Source: CAYPAV01 sp964408805 (GTDB lineage: Bacteria > Pseudomonadota > Alphaproteobacteria > UBA8366). From it: DNA of 64,000 nucleotides. The position numbers and the translations under genes are program-made. Where the stretch lies: the NCBI GenBank assembly GCA_964408805.1, contig CAYPAV010000011.1, positions 109,293-173,292 of the forward strand. Reading direction: 5' to 3'. Under the pieces are notes generated by a model. That model worked only from the letters and a program-made list of their open reading frames with translations, was not told where the DNA came from and made no database searches. The first letter of the stretch is position 1. Every line of letters begins with the position of its first letter. Shown in pieces: positions 7,394 to 16,922 of this stretch.

Positions 7394-8770
7394 ATGGGCC
7401 AGCATCAAGTCCAGCGCAGACTTGCGGCGATCCTGGCGGCCGATGTCGTCGGTTATACGCGCCTCATGGAGCAAGACACCGAAGGGACGGTCGCCGCCTG
7501 GCAGGCCGCGCGGGAAGACGTGATCAAGCCCACCGTCGAACGTCGCGACGGCAAGATCGTCAAGCTCACCGGCGACGGCTTTCTGGTCGAGTTCCCGACC
7601 GTGCACGACGCGCTGGCCTGCGGCATCGCCCTGCAGGACGGCTTGACCTCCAGCAGCCTGAATTTCCGCATCGGCGTCAATATGGGCGATATCGTCGATG
7701 ACGGCGAGGATATCCACGGCGAGGGCGTGAACATCGCGGCCAGGCTCGAGGGCTTGGCCGAACCGGGCGGCATTTGCATCTCGGGCGATGTCTTCACGCA
7801 GGTGCGGAACCGGATCGATGCCGTCTATGAAGATCTCGGCGAGCAGGAGGTTAAGAACGTCTCCGCGCCGGTGCGGGTCTATAAAATTGTTACTGGGGCC
7901 GCGGATTCGATGCCCGCGCCATCTGTCGATATAGCCAACCAGGAGATTCGTTTTTGTGCGACGCCCGATGGGGTTCAGATCGCCTATTCGGTTCGCGGTC
8001 GAGGGCCGGCGGTAATTATCGTGGGAAACTGGCTGACCCATCTCGAACTGGACATGAAATCGGCGCTTCGTCGCACACTGATCGAGAGACTTGCGCGGGA
8101 CCATCAGGTGATCCGATACGATGCGCGCGGCAACGGTCTCTCGGATTGGGAAGTCGAAGATATTTCGTTTGAGGCGTCGGTCGGCGATCTCGAGACCATG
8201 ATCAACGAACTCGGACTCGATCGCGTGGACTTGGTCGGCCAGTCCCAGGGTGCCGCGATCTCGGCGGCCTATGCCGCGCGCCATCCGGACAAGGTTACGC
8301 ATCTCGTGCTTTACGCCGGCTATGCGCGAGGGCACCGGGCGAGGAATTCCGAGAGCGAAATCGCCGAAAGCGACGCCCTCGTCACCTTGATCCGGGAGGG
8401 TTGGGGCAAGGATCTCGATACCTATGTCCGGATGTTCGGTGCTTTCTTCATGCCCGATGCTAATGCCAAGCAATTATCCGGTTTCACCGAGCTTCAGCGG
8501 AAGGCCACGCCGCCCGAAAACGCGGCCCGGATTCAGCTGGCGCTCGATAGCATCGATATCACCGGCGAATTGTCGAATATCACGGCACCGACACTGGTCC
8601 TCCATTGCCGCGAGGACGCAAGAGCACCTTTCGACGAAGGCCGCAAGTTGGCCGCGGGAATTGCGGGCGCCCGTTTCGTGCCTTTGGACAGTCGCAATCA
8701 TTCGATGTTGGACGGGGAGCCGGCTCTTTCGCGCTATGTGGACGAGGTTGGGGAATTTCTGAAGAGCTGA
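7394..8770 (+). CDS. Class III adenylate cyclase fused to an alpha/beta hydrolase
   Basis: A 458-residue two-domain protein. The frame is open to 7304 but GGAGGAG sits 3-9 bases before ATG 7394. Residues ~8-165 are a class III nucleotidyl cyclase: metal-binding D17 (AADVVGYTR) and D61 (KLTGDG), adenine-selecting K57 and D106, and N113/R117 in VNIAARLEGL for the transition state, so it looks catalytically complete and ATP-specific. Residues ~185-455 are an alpha/beta hydrolase with nucleophile S284 (VGQSQGAA), a probable acid Asp in HCREDARAPF and His in RNHSML. No membrane segment is seen. The hydrolase may be a ligand sensor or an independent enzyme. Similar cyclase-hydrolase fusions occur in Rhizobiales-type genomes. 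Confidence 0.9.
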   Translation: MGQHQVQRRLAAILAADVVGYTRLMEQDTEGTVAAWQAAREDVIKPTVERRDGKIVKLTGDGFLVEFPTVHDALACGIALQDGLTSSSLNFRIGVNMGDIVDDGEDIHGEGVNIAARLEGLAEPGGICISGDVFTQVRNRIDAVYEDLGEQEVKNVSAPVRVYKIVTGAADSMPAPSVDIANQEIRFCATPDGVQIAYSVRGRGPAVIIVGNWLTHLELDMKSALRRTLIERLARDHQVIRYDARGNGLSDWEVEDISFEASVGDLETMINELGLDRVDLVGQSQGAAISAAYAARHPDKVTHLVLYAGYARGHRARNSESEIAESDALVTLIREGWGKDLDTYVRMFGAFFMPDANAKQLSGFTELQRKATPPENAARIQLALDSIDITGELSNITAPTLVLHCREDARAPFDEGRKLAAGIAGARFVPLDSRNHSMLDGEPALSRYVDEVGEFLKS

Positions 8771-8975
8771 AGCAGTTACTCTTGCTCTCAATTAAGGACT
8801 CTCCACTTGAGTTCTTCTAGCTTCTGATTGTTGAACGTCGTTTTTGGCCGATCTTTCCTCGGCCTTAATATCGATCCTCAAGGTCTTGCAGTTGGAGTTT
8901 TTCTATAAAACTAGTTCTGCGCACCGGACACCTAAATACTTCAGACCTGCGGGACCGAGGAAGCTACACACTGTG

Positions 8976-9695
8976 CTATCCGTCGAGGAGTTCCTTCGCC
9001 TCGTTTTCCTTAAATTCAGCGGATATAAGCCAAGAATTTAACACGTCGATGACGCTTTCGCTAAGGTGGGAAAACCGAATTTTCTCGGCAATTTGCTTTC
9101 TCATATAAGGATGTTTTAACTTGTCTCCGCCTTTCCCGTCGATGGCCTTGGAACCCATTTTCTTGATAAATGCCAGCTTGTTTTCGAATGTGACCGACCA
9201 GGCATTCGCCCATTGTTTACAGACATTTCCCGGCAAACCTGAGAAAATTGCAAATTCTAAATCACCCTCTAAGAACCGTAGCGGGAAACGTATATTTGTT
9301 CTAGAGAATATCTCATTGGCGTCTTTAAGAGATGACCGCCACACTTCAAAATTACTATCTGAAAAGTCTCACTGTGAATTTTGCATGAGGGTCAACGCTT
9401 CTCTCGGAATGCTGATATTGCTTTCATTAAATGCCTGCTGGATTTCGCTTGTTGCATCGCCATCTGGCACGACCAAATAAGCGGGACCTCCGTCCGTACT
9501 GCCACCTCTCAGGTCCAGCAATAGCTTAATCCATGGTGCAAAATTAGATTTCCCACCAACGTGAATAACAAAAAGATTATCGACGCGACCAGTTTCGTCT
9601 TGCTCAGCAAGGCGCCTTCTCAATCCTTCAAAAAATGCCCAATCTCCCTCACCTTCGACCAATAGCACTGATGAAGCGAATATCATTTCTGCTCC
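8976..9695 (-). pseudogene. OLD-family TOPRIM nuclease half, interrupted by an in-frame TGA
   Basis: Reading leftward, GAEMIFASSVLLVEGEGD followed by a Gly/Asp-containing YLVVPDGDA strand is the TOPRIM domain of an OLD-type (overcoming lysogenization defect) ATP-dependent nuclease: Glu in LLVEG and the DxD-like PDGDA are the metal site. After LMQNSQ the frame meets TGA at 9369-9371, then continues in the same frame for about 130 codons (DFSDSNFEVWRSSLKDANE...) to a true stop at 8976. A single nonsense change therefore splits an otherwise continuous C-terminal region. ATG at 9686 has AAGGAG before it, so a short TOPRIM peptide could still be made. The N-terminal ATPase half is missing on this strand. 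Confidence 0.7.
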
Positions 9696-9701
9696 TTGGC
9701 C

Positions 9702-9998
9702 ATGCGTATCGTCAGCATTCAGTTTGAGAACGTGAGGGGCTTTTATGAAGCCACTTTGCCTCTCGACAACGAAAAAATTCTCATCGTTGGCCGCAATCAT
9801 TCCGGCAAGACATCGGCTTTTCTACTGTTGGATTGGCTGATTAATTTTGCTGATGCGGACAGGTTATATAGGCGAGACTATTTAGATCAGGAAGAGCAAG
9901 ATCTTCTCCTCCCCGCTCGTGATGTACAGCACCGAGCCCGACGCATTACACTTACCGTTCACATTCCTGACGGCAGAATTACGGATATAAGACGCTGA
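9702..9998 (+). pseudogene. Truncated OLD-family ATPase N-terminus
   Basis: About 98 codons beginning MRIVSIQFENVRGF, the usual start of AAA-type ATPases of the OLD/RecF/SMC group, with Walker A GRNHSGKTS at about residues 31-39. The reading frame stops at 9998 before any signature, Walker B or TOPRIM segment, so the protein would be only the first part of a ~550-residue enzyme. No Shine-Dalgarno sequence precedes it. Its 5' end lies within a few bases of the 5' end of the TOPRIM half on the other strand, so the two halves of one gene type are arranged head to head. Inversion or independent insertion followed by decay would both explain this. Confidence 0.65.
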
Positions 9999-10337
9999 TA
10001 TCGACTCACAGCTCCATATTGGTCGAGGAAGCCCACTACGAGCACATCTTATTAGCAGTCGACAGATCGTTTTATCAGCCTAGGCAGACGCAAAACCCTG
10101 AGCGATCAAGTATCCACACTGCTTTGCTAAGTGGCGGCCGCCTTCCGAAGGAATTGAATATTGATCTCAAGTTCGGTTTCGAAACCTATTTTCGCTAGCA
10201 GTTAACGGCAAAATCTTTACTAATAATTGAGATAATAGGACAGTATCTAATAATTGTGCAAAAAATGTTTCACACTAAATAACTTGAAGCCTCAGCCCGG
10301 AAGTCGCGTAATTAATTTTGAACTTAGAATACAAGGT
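9999..10337. other. AT-rich stretch without a recognisable gene
   Basis: After the ATPase fragment one plus-strand frame stays open from about 9971 to the TAG at 10196-10198 and reads TLISTHSSILVEE early on, which resembles the switch segment after Walker B of such ATPases. The remainder is not recognisable and it has no start or ribosome site. From 10199 to 10337 I see only AT-rich sequence with many stops. Confidence 0.4.
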
Positions 10338-10736
10338 TTAGTCATTGACAGTTAATTTCCCCGCCTCCATCTCGACTCCGACGCTCTCGCAGTCGGGATA
10401 GACGTCGGGTTTGCGGGTCGAGACACGGGCCGCAGCCACCTCGGCCGGGGCCAGGCAGAGATCCAGGATTTCGGCACAGAGCGTTTCCTGAAGGTTGAAG
10501 TGCCGCCCGTCGACGATCTCGCGGATGCGGGCGCGTAGGAAATCGTAGTCCAGGACCGAATCAATCCGGTCGGCCGCCGTCCGATCCGGGGCCGAGTTCG
10601 CGAGCGTCAGGGTCACATCGATCAGGATGCGCTGCGGATTTTCCCGTTCGAACGCGTGAATGCCGATCGAGGCCACGACCTCGAAGTCGCGGAGGAAGAT
10701 CGAATTGCGGGTCGGTTGAACGGTATCGTCAGTCAT
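10338..10736 (-). CDS. folB: Dihydroneopterin aldolase
   Basis: A 132-residue FolB-type enzyme that converts 7,8-dihydroneopterin to 6-hydroxymethyl-dihydropterin and glycolaldehyde in folate synthesis. The family pattern is visible: IFLRDFEVVASIGIHAFER (split here as IFLRDFEVV then GIHAFERE, with the catalytic-site Glu), PQRILIDVTL, YDFLRARIREIV and FNLQETLCAEIL with the pterin-binding Glu. The length is typical. Its first 8 bases overlap the 3' end of the SDR gene at 10729-11490, so the two are translationally coupled. Its own 3' end marks the edge of the AT-rich island. Confidence 0.92.
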   Translation of the reverse strand: MTDDTVQPTRNSIFLRDFEVVASIGIHAFERENPQRILIDVTLTLANSAPDRTAADRIDSVLDYDFLRARIREIVDGRHFNLQETLCAEILDLCLAPAEVAAARVSTRKPDVYPDCESVGVEMEAGKLTVND

Positions 10737-11490
10737 CGAGGAAGGCCACGTCGCGCGGCAGGCGCATCAGGGTTTGGCCGCCATCGACCACGAGGATCTG
10801 TCCGTCGAGGAGACGCGATTGCAGGATATAACGAACGGCGGCGACGATCTCCTCGGGTCCGTTCGGGCGGGCCAATAGATTCTTCGTTCCCGCGCGTCGG
10901 AACTCCGCTTCCGTCTGATCGCCGCTGGCCAGCGTCAATCCCGGCGCGATGCCGCAGACGCGGATATTGGGCGCCAAGGCCATGGCCGCCATTTCGGTCA
11001 GCCCCTTCAGGCCGAACTTCGTGATGGAATAGGAGAAATAATCCGGATTGGGGCTGAAGATTTTGTTGTCGAGGAGGTTGATGACGACGCCGTCGGTGTC
11101 GTCCGGCACCGCCTTGGCGAAGGCCTGGGTCAGGAGAATGGGCGCCTTCAGATTGACCGCCAGGTGTTGGTCGAGGCCGTCCGATGTCAGGTCGTGGAGC
11201 CAATCGGGTTCGAAAAGGGCGGCGTTGTTGATCAGACAATCGATCCGGCCGGTGCGCTCGAGGCAACGGGGGATAAGGGTCTCCGTCGCCGCCGCATCTC
11301 CGAGATCGCAATCAATCGCATCCGCGGTTCCGCCGGCGGTGCGCAACTCCGCCACCAAGGCTTCCACGGCGTCGCCCGATTGCCGGTAATGGATCAGCAC
11401 CCGCCAGTTGTCCGCCGCCAGCGCCCGGACGATCGCGGCCCCAAGCCGCCGGGCACCCCCGGTGACCAGTGCCACTTTCATGTCGGGCAT
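10729..11490 (-). CDS. SDR-family oxidoreductase, pteridine reductase/FolM-like
   Basis: A 253-residue short-chain dehydrogenase. The cofactor motif is TGGARRLG (about 10-17) rather than TGxxxGIG; this Arg-containing form is characteristic of pteridine reductases and FolM. Further landmarks: NNAALFEP (about 89-96), Y-x3-K catalytic pair in YSITKFG (about 152-158) and IAPGLTL. Overlap with folB by 8 bases makes a pterin substrate (dihydromonapterin or dihydrofolate reduction) the best guess. Two possible ATGs lie 9 bases apart at the 5' end; the outer one is annotated. Confidence 0.82.
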   Translation of the reverse strand: MPDMKVALVTGGARRLGAAIVRALAADNWRVLIHYRQSGDAVEALVAELRTAGGTADAIDCDLGDAAATETLIPRCLERTGRIDCLINNAALFEPDWLHDLTSDGLDQHLAVNLKAPILLTQAFAKAVPDDTDGVVINLLDNKIFSPNPDYFSYSITKFGLKGLTEMAAMALAPNIRVCGIAPGLTLASGDQTEAEFRRAGTKNLLARPNGPEEIVAAVRYILQSRLLDGQILVVDGGQTLMRLPRDVAFLDD

Positions 11491-11497
11491 GTCAGGA

Positions 11498-11842
11498 CTA
11501 CCGCGCGCAGCCGATGCAGGTCAGGATCGCGGGGTCCAGTTCCAGGCGTTTCTTTTCGATCTCGTCTCCGCATGTCGCGCAATAGCCGTATTCGTCTTCC
11601 GCCATGCGCGCCAGCGCCGCATCGATCCGATGCAACTCGTCGAGCCGGCGGCGTTCGGTCTCGGCCGACATCGCTTGATTCTGAATTTCGTCCATGCGCG
11701 AGAGGCGGCCGACCTGGGTGTGATCGTACTCGACCGGTTTGGCATCGTCGTGATGGGCGTCGACCAGCGTCCGCAGTTCGTCCCGGCGCGCATTCATTCG
11801 GGTCTTCATTCCGTCGAGATCAATGTCTTTTCGGTCGCTCAT
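11498..11842 (-). CDS. DksA/TraR-type C4 zinc-finger protein
   Basis: A 114-residue protein with an acidic coiled-coil region (about 10-75) and a C-terminal zinc finger: CATC at the YGYCATCGDEI segment and CIGC seven residues from the end, spaced as in DksA/TraR. Proteins of this family enter the RNA polymerase secondary channel or act as small regulators. The frame is open further upstream to 11908, but MSDRKDIDLDGM at 11842 gives the normal length and avoids overlap with the prfC leader. It ends 8 bases before the pterin SDR start and could be cotranscribed with it. It is shorter than true DksA (about 150), so it is best called DksA-like. Confidence 0.85.
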   Translation of the reverse strand: MSDRKDIDLDGMKTRMNARRDELRTLVDAHHDDAKPVEYDHTQVGRLSRMDEIQNQAMSAETERRRLDELHRIDAALARMAEDEYGYCATCGDEIEKKRLELDPAILTCIGCAR

Positions 11843-11939
11843 ACGAAAGTCCGTCGCTTGCTCGTTTCCGTCGTCTGACGTGTTGCATCCGGACCATTTT
11901 GCGCTCATATGGGTCGGAACGACAATGGAGAATCGTCAA

Positions 11940-13535
<1,596 letters not shown>

Positions 13536-13554
13536 GGGTCGGGGATCGACGGCC

Positions 13555-15933
13555 TTAAAGCCGGGCGAGGCAGGCCGAGGCGGCGGCATCGATGATCGAG
13601 TCAACGTCGATTCCGAAGGCGCGGTAAAGGTCCGGGATATCGCCCGACTGGCCATAGGTCTCGACACCGAGGGGGGCGACTCGCAGACGCCCGACGGAGC
13701 CGATCCAGCTCAAGGTCGCGGGATGGCCGTCGAGCACGGTTACCAATGCCGCGCGCGGGTCGAGCTGAGCCAGCAGAGTCTCGATATGGGCGCGCGCGCC
13801 GGGGTCGCCCTTCTCGCGGCGATGGCGGGCCGCCATCCAGTCCTTGTGCAGAAGATCGGGCGAGGTGACCGCGAGCAGACCGGCGCCGGGCACGTCCTCC
13901 AGCAGATCCGCATGCGCCTGCAAGGCTTCGACCGCGAGCGGGCCAGTATAGACAATCGCGAGTTCGGCACCGGACGCCGGCGGTTTCAGCCAATAACCGC
14001 CGCGGCAGATCTCCGCCGCCAGCGCATCGTCCATCTCACGCGCGGGTTGGTCGATCTGGCGGGTCGAGAGCCGGAGATAAACCGAACCGCCGTCCGCCGC
14101 CTGCATGTGACGGAACCCCCAGGCCATGATCACCGCCAGCTCGTCGACGAAGGCCGGCTCGAAATAGGCCAGCTTGTCGAGCCCGACGCCGACCAGCGGC
14201 GTGTTGACCGATTGATGGGCGCCGCCTTCGGGTGCCAGGGTGATGCCGGAGGGTGTGCCGACGACCATGAAGCGAGCATCCTGGTAGCAGGCGTAGAACA
14301 GCGCATCGAGGCCGCGATTGATGAAGGGGTCGTAAAGGGTGCCGACCGGCAGAATCCGTGCGCCGAAAAGCGACTCCGACAGGCCGGCCGCGGCCAGCAG
14401 CAGGAATAGATTGTTCTCGGCGATGCCGAGTTCGAAATGCTGGCCGGTATGGGTCCGGACCCAGCGTTGCAGCGAGGCGACCTCCTCCTCGTGAAAGACG
14501 TCCCGGCGTTCCTTGCGGCTGAAGATTCCCTTCTGATTGACCCAGGGGCCGAGATTGGTCGAAACGGTGACGTCCGGCGAGGTGGTGACGATGGCGTCGG
14601 TGAGCGCGTCGTCCCGCCGCGCGATATCGTAGAGAATCTGCCCGAAGGCGAACTGTGTCGCCGCCGTCTCGCTTGTCTTAACCGGAAAGCGATCCGGCAC
14701 CTGGATTTGCGGGGCACGGTGGCGTCGTGCGGGCGTCCCGGCGAAGGGAACCTGTTCGAGGAATTCCGAGATCGCGTCCGGCGTCGCGTCGAGGCCCGCA
14801 TGAGGGTCCCATTCGGCCCCGTCCGGAATGCCCATATGTTCCTTGAACTCGGTCATTTGCGCCGGGCTCATCAGACCCGCGTGATTGTCCTTGTGGCCCT
14901 GAAGCGGCATGCCGAAGCCCTTGATCGTATAGGCCACGAAGCATTGCGGCTGGTCTTCTGACCCGGCGGCATGGAAGGCCTCGAGGATCGATTCCATGTC
15001 ATGGCCGGCGAGATTGGTCATTAACGTGTGCAAGCGCTCGTCGTCATGCGTGTCGAGCAGGGTCTTCAGCCCCGCGGTGCCGCGAAGATCGCGTTTCAGA
15101 TGCTCGCGCCAGGCCGGACCGCCCTTGAAGGTGAGGGCCGAATAGAGATCGTTCGGGCATTCGTCGATCCAGCGCCGGAGCGCTTCCCCCGCCGGCCCCT
15201 CGAAAGCCGCTTCCAGCTTCTTGCCGTATTTCAAGGTCACCACGTTCCAGTCGACGGTGCTGAAGAAATCCTGGATCTTGGTGAACAGGAACTCGTTGAT
15301 CACGCCGTCGAGGCTCTGGCGGTTGTAGTCGATGACCCACCAGAGATTGCCCACCTTCTGCTTCCAGCCTTCGAGCAGGGCCTCGAAGACATTGCCTTCG
15401 TCGAGCTCCGCGTCGCCCATCAGCGCCACCATGCGGCCGCGCCGGACTCCATCGCCCATGCGGCCGTGGGTGTGTGCGTAATCCTGCATCAGGGAACCGA
15501 ACAGCGTGGTGGCGACGCCGAGACCGACCGAGCCGGTGGAGAAATCCACATCGTCGGTATCCTTGGTTCGCGACGGGTAGGATTGCGCGCCGCCAAGGGC
15601 CCGGAACCCTTCCAAATTGTCCAGGTTCTGGCGGCCCAACAGATACATCAAGGCGTGAAAGACCGGACTGGCATGGGGCTTCACCGCCATCCGGTCCTCC
15701 GGCCGCAGCACGTCCATGTAGAGGGCCGTCAGCAACGTCGCGGCCGAGGCGCAGGAGGCCTGATGGCCGCCGACCTTGAGGCCGTCCCGGCTGGGCCGGA
15801 TGTGGTTGGCGTTGTGGATCGTCCAGGCGGCGAGCCAAAGCACCTTCTTCTCGATCTCGCGCAGGAGATCCAGGCGTTCGGCGGGAAGGATGGTGTTGCG
15901 GCCGGAATCGACCAGATGCAGGGGCGGCGGCAT
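13555..15933 (-). CDS. Homodimeric 2-oxoacid dehydrogenase E1 (AceE/MdeB-like), transketolase fold
   Basis: A 792-residue ThDP-dependent protein of the AceE type, shorter than E. coli AceE (887). The ThDP/Mg motif is GDAELDEGNVFEA...NLWWVIDYNRQSLDG (about 172-210). An active-site loop with GHKDNHAG, and the Pyr domain with ELGIAENNLFLLLAAAGL (about 480-500), are also clear. It lacks the longer N-terminal part of AceE that docks E2. A divergent Lrp-type regulator lies 126 bases away. In Pseudomonas putida the E1-like mdeB, divergent mdeR and mdeA handle 2-oxobutyrate from methionine; the E1/Lrp pairing here resembles that, without an mdeA gene nearby. A 2-oxobutyrate or pyruvate substrate is inference. 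Confidence 0.85.
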   Translation of the reverse strand: MPPPLHLVDSGRNTILPAERLDLLREIEKKVLWLAAWTIHNANHIRPSRDGLKVGGHQASCASAATLLTALYMDVLRPEDRMAVKPHASPVFHALMYLLGRQNLDNLEGFRALGGAQSYPSRTKDTDDVDFSTGSVGLGVATTLFGSLMQDYAHTHGRMGDGVRRGRMVALMGDAELDEGNVFEALLEGWKQKVGNLWWVIDYNRQSLDGVINEFLFTKIQDFFSTVDWNVVTLKYGKKLEAAFEGPAGEALRRWIDECPNDLYSALTFKGGPAWREHLKRDLRGTAGLKTLLDTHDDERLHTLMTNLAGHDMESILEAFHAAGSEDQPQCFVAYTIKGFGMPLQGHKDNHAGLMSPAQMTEFKEHMGIPDGAEWDPHAGLDATPDAISEFLEQVPFAGTPARRHRAPQIQVPDRFPVKTSETAATQFAFGQILYDIARRDDALTDAIVTTSPDVTVSTNLGPWVNQKGIFSRKERRDVFHEEEVASLQRWVRTHTGQHFELGIAENNLFLLLAAAGLSESLFGARILPVGTLYDPFINRGLDALFYACYQDARFMVVGTPSGITLAPEGGAHQSVNTPLVGVGLDKLAYFEPAFVDELAVIMAWGFRHMQAADGGSVYLRLSTRQIDQPAREMDDALAAEICRGGYWLKPPASGAELAIVYTGPLAVEALQAHADLLEDVPGAGLLAVTSPDLLHKDWMAARHRREKGDPGARAHIETLLAQLDPRAALVTVLDGHPATLSWIGSVGRLRVAPLGVETYGQSGDIPDLYRAFGIDVDSIIDAAASACLARL

Positions 15934-16058
15934 GACGAGGGCTCCATTGAACGGCCCTCCATTATACCTGCCGCCCGCCGAACAGTCCTTGCGGATATTG
16001 CGTAAATTGTGGATAACTTAACAAGGATTGACCAAATTTAGATGAATTATGAAATATT
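15934..16058. promoter_or_regulatory. Shared divergent promoter region, E1-like gene / Lrp regulator
   Basis: The 125 bases between the two divergent starts turn AT-rich from about 15995, with TTGTGGATAACTTAACAAGG and ATTATGAAATATTATG. Lrp-family proteins usually bind such AT-rich imperfect palindromes next to their own gene. No single clear consensus site can be assigned. Confidence 0.4.
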
Positions 16059-16550
16059 ATGCCCCGAATGAGCCTGGATGAGATAGATCGGCGTATCTTG
16101 GGTGTGTTGCAGGAGAACGCGCGCGTCAGCAATGTCGACCTGTCGCGCCGGGTCGGGGTCTCGGCGTCGCCCTGCTGGCGGCGGGTGCGGGAGTTGGAGA
16201 CCGAAGGTGTTATTTCGCGTTATGTGACACTGGTCGATCCGGGGGCGGTGGGCCTTCCGGTCAGCGTCTTCGTCCAGGTTTCGTTGGAGAAACAGGTGGA
16301 GCGCGCGCTGGAGGCGTTCGAGCAGGCGATCGGGGCCCGCCCGGAGGTCATGGAATGCTATCTGATGACCGGCGACGCGGATTATCTGCTGCGGGTCGTC
16401 GTTTCCGATCTCGAGGCCTATGAGCGATTCCTGATGGACCATTTGACCCGGGTGCCGGGGGTGGCCAGCATCCGTTCCAGCTTCGCCTTGAAACAAGTGA
16501 AGTATGGTACGGCGCTGCCGCTGGTGGAACCGGGGGTATCGGCCGGGTGA
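16059..16550 (+). CDS. Lrp/AsnC family transcriptional regulator
   Basis: A 163-residue feast/famine regulator: N-terminal helix-turn-helix (LDEIDRRILGVLQENARVSNVDL, read as two short segments, then RVGVSASPCWRRVRELETEGVI) and a C-terminal RAM/AsnC ligand-binding domain with YLMTGDADYLLRVV. The ATGs at 16059 and 16068 are both possible; the second leaves MSLDEIDRRIL, which fits most family members slightly better. Divergent location implies that it controls the AceE/MdeB-like gene and senses an amino acid, as MdeR or Lrp do. Confidence 0.9.
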   Translation: MPRMSLDEIDRRILGVLQENARVSNVDLSRRVGVSASPCWRRVRELETEGVISRYVTLVDPGAVGLPVSVFVQVSLEKQVERALEAFEQAIGARPEVMECYLMTGDADYLLRVVVSDLEAYERFLMDHLTRVPGVASIRSSFALKQVKYGTALPLVEPGVSAG

Positions 16551-16667
16551 GAACGGTATCGAAAAAAGCGGCGGGCGGCCTTGCTTTTGACGCCGGCCTC
16601 GTTAATGTTTCGGCTGTCGTGGCTGGCGGCGCCGGCATGGCGGATCGCAACAAGGAAAGGAGATTTC

Positions 16668-16886
16668 GTGGCTAAGGAAGAACCGATTGAATTCGATGGC
16701 ATGGTGACCGAGGTGTTGCCGAATGCCATGTTCCGTGTCGAGCTTGAGAACGGACATCAGATCCTCGCCCACACATCGGGCAAGATGCGCAAGCACCGCA
16801 TCCGGATTCTACAAGGCGACAAGGTGACGATCGAGATGACGCCCTACGACATGGACAAGGGCCGCATTTCCTACCGCTTCAAATAG
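16668..16886 (+). CDS. infA: Translation initiation factor IF-1
   Basis: A 72-residue S1/OB-fold protein, the same length as E. coli IF-1, which occupies the 30S A site during initiation. Recognisable segments: EFDGMVTEVLPNAMFRVEL, GHQILAHTSGKMRKHRIRI and TIEMTPYDMDKGRISYRFK. The start is GTG at 16668, preceded by AAGGAGA at an ideal distance; the frame upstream is open but not conserved, so longer versions should be rejected. Confidence 0.96.
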   Translation: MAKEEPIEFDGMVTEVLPNAMFRVELENGHQILAHTSGKMRKHRIRILQGDKVTIEMTPYDMDKGRISYRFK

Positions 16887-16922
16887 CGATCAGCTCATTC
16901 GATGCCGACATTGTCCGGGCGG

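Larger units (their letters stand above)
8771..10337. other. AT-rich accessory island with broken OLD-type nuclease genes
   Basis: Base composition changes abruptly after the cyclase-hydrolase stop and returns to normal at the folB stop. Codon use inside is AT-rich, unlike all neighbours. The only recognisable content is two opposed fragments of an ATPase/TOPRIM protein. No integrase, transposase, tRNA or flanking direct repeat was seen, so the mode of arrival is unknown. The 205 bases 8771-8975 hold nothing recognisable. Confidence 0.7.

Noticed and set aside
7226..8473. Minus-strand frame opposite the cyclase-hydrolase
   Set aside because: Antisense shadow; the plus-strand protein contains all catalytic residues.
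9369..9371. In-frame TGA read as selenocysteine
   Set aside because: No SECIS-like stem-loop seen directly after it, and OLD/TOPRIM proteins are not known selenoproteins; a nonsense mutation is simpler.
11823..11939. Longer prfC and DksA-like starts producing overlapping divergent genes
   Set aside because: Internal ATGs with ribosome sites give family-normal lengths; the longer forms would overlap each other and are not conserved-like.
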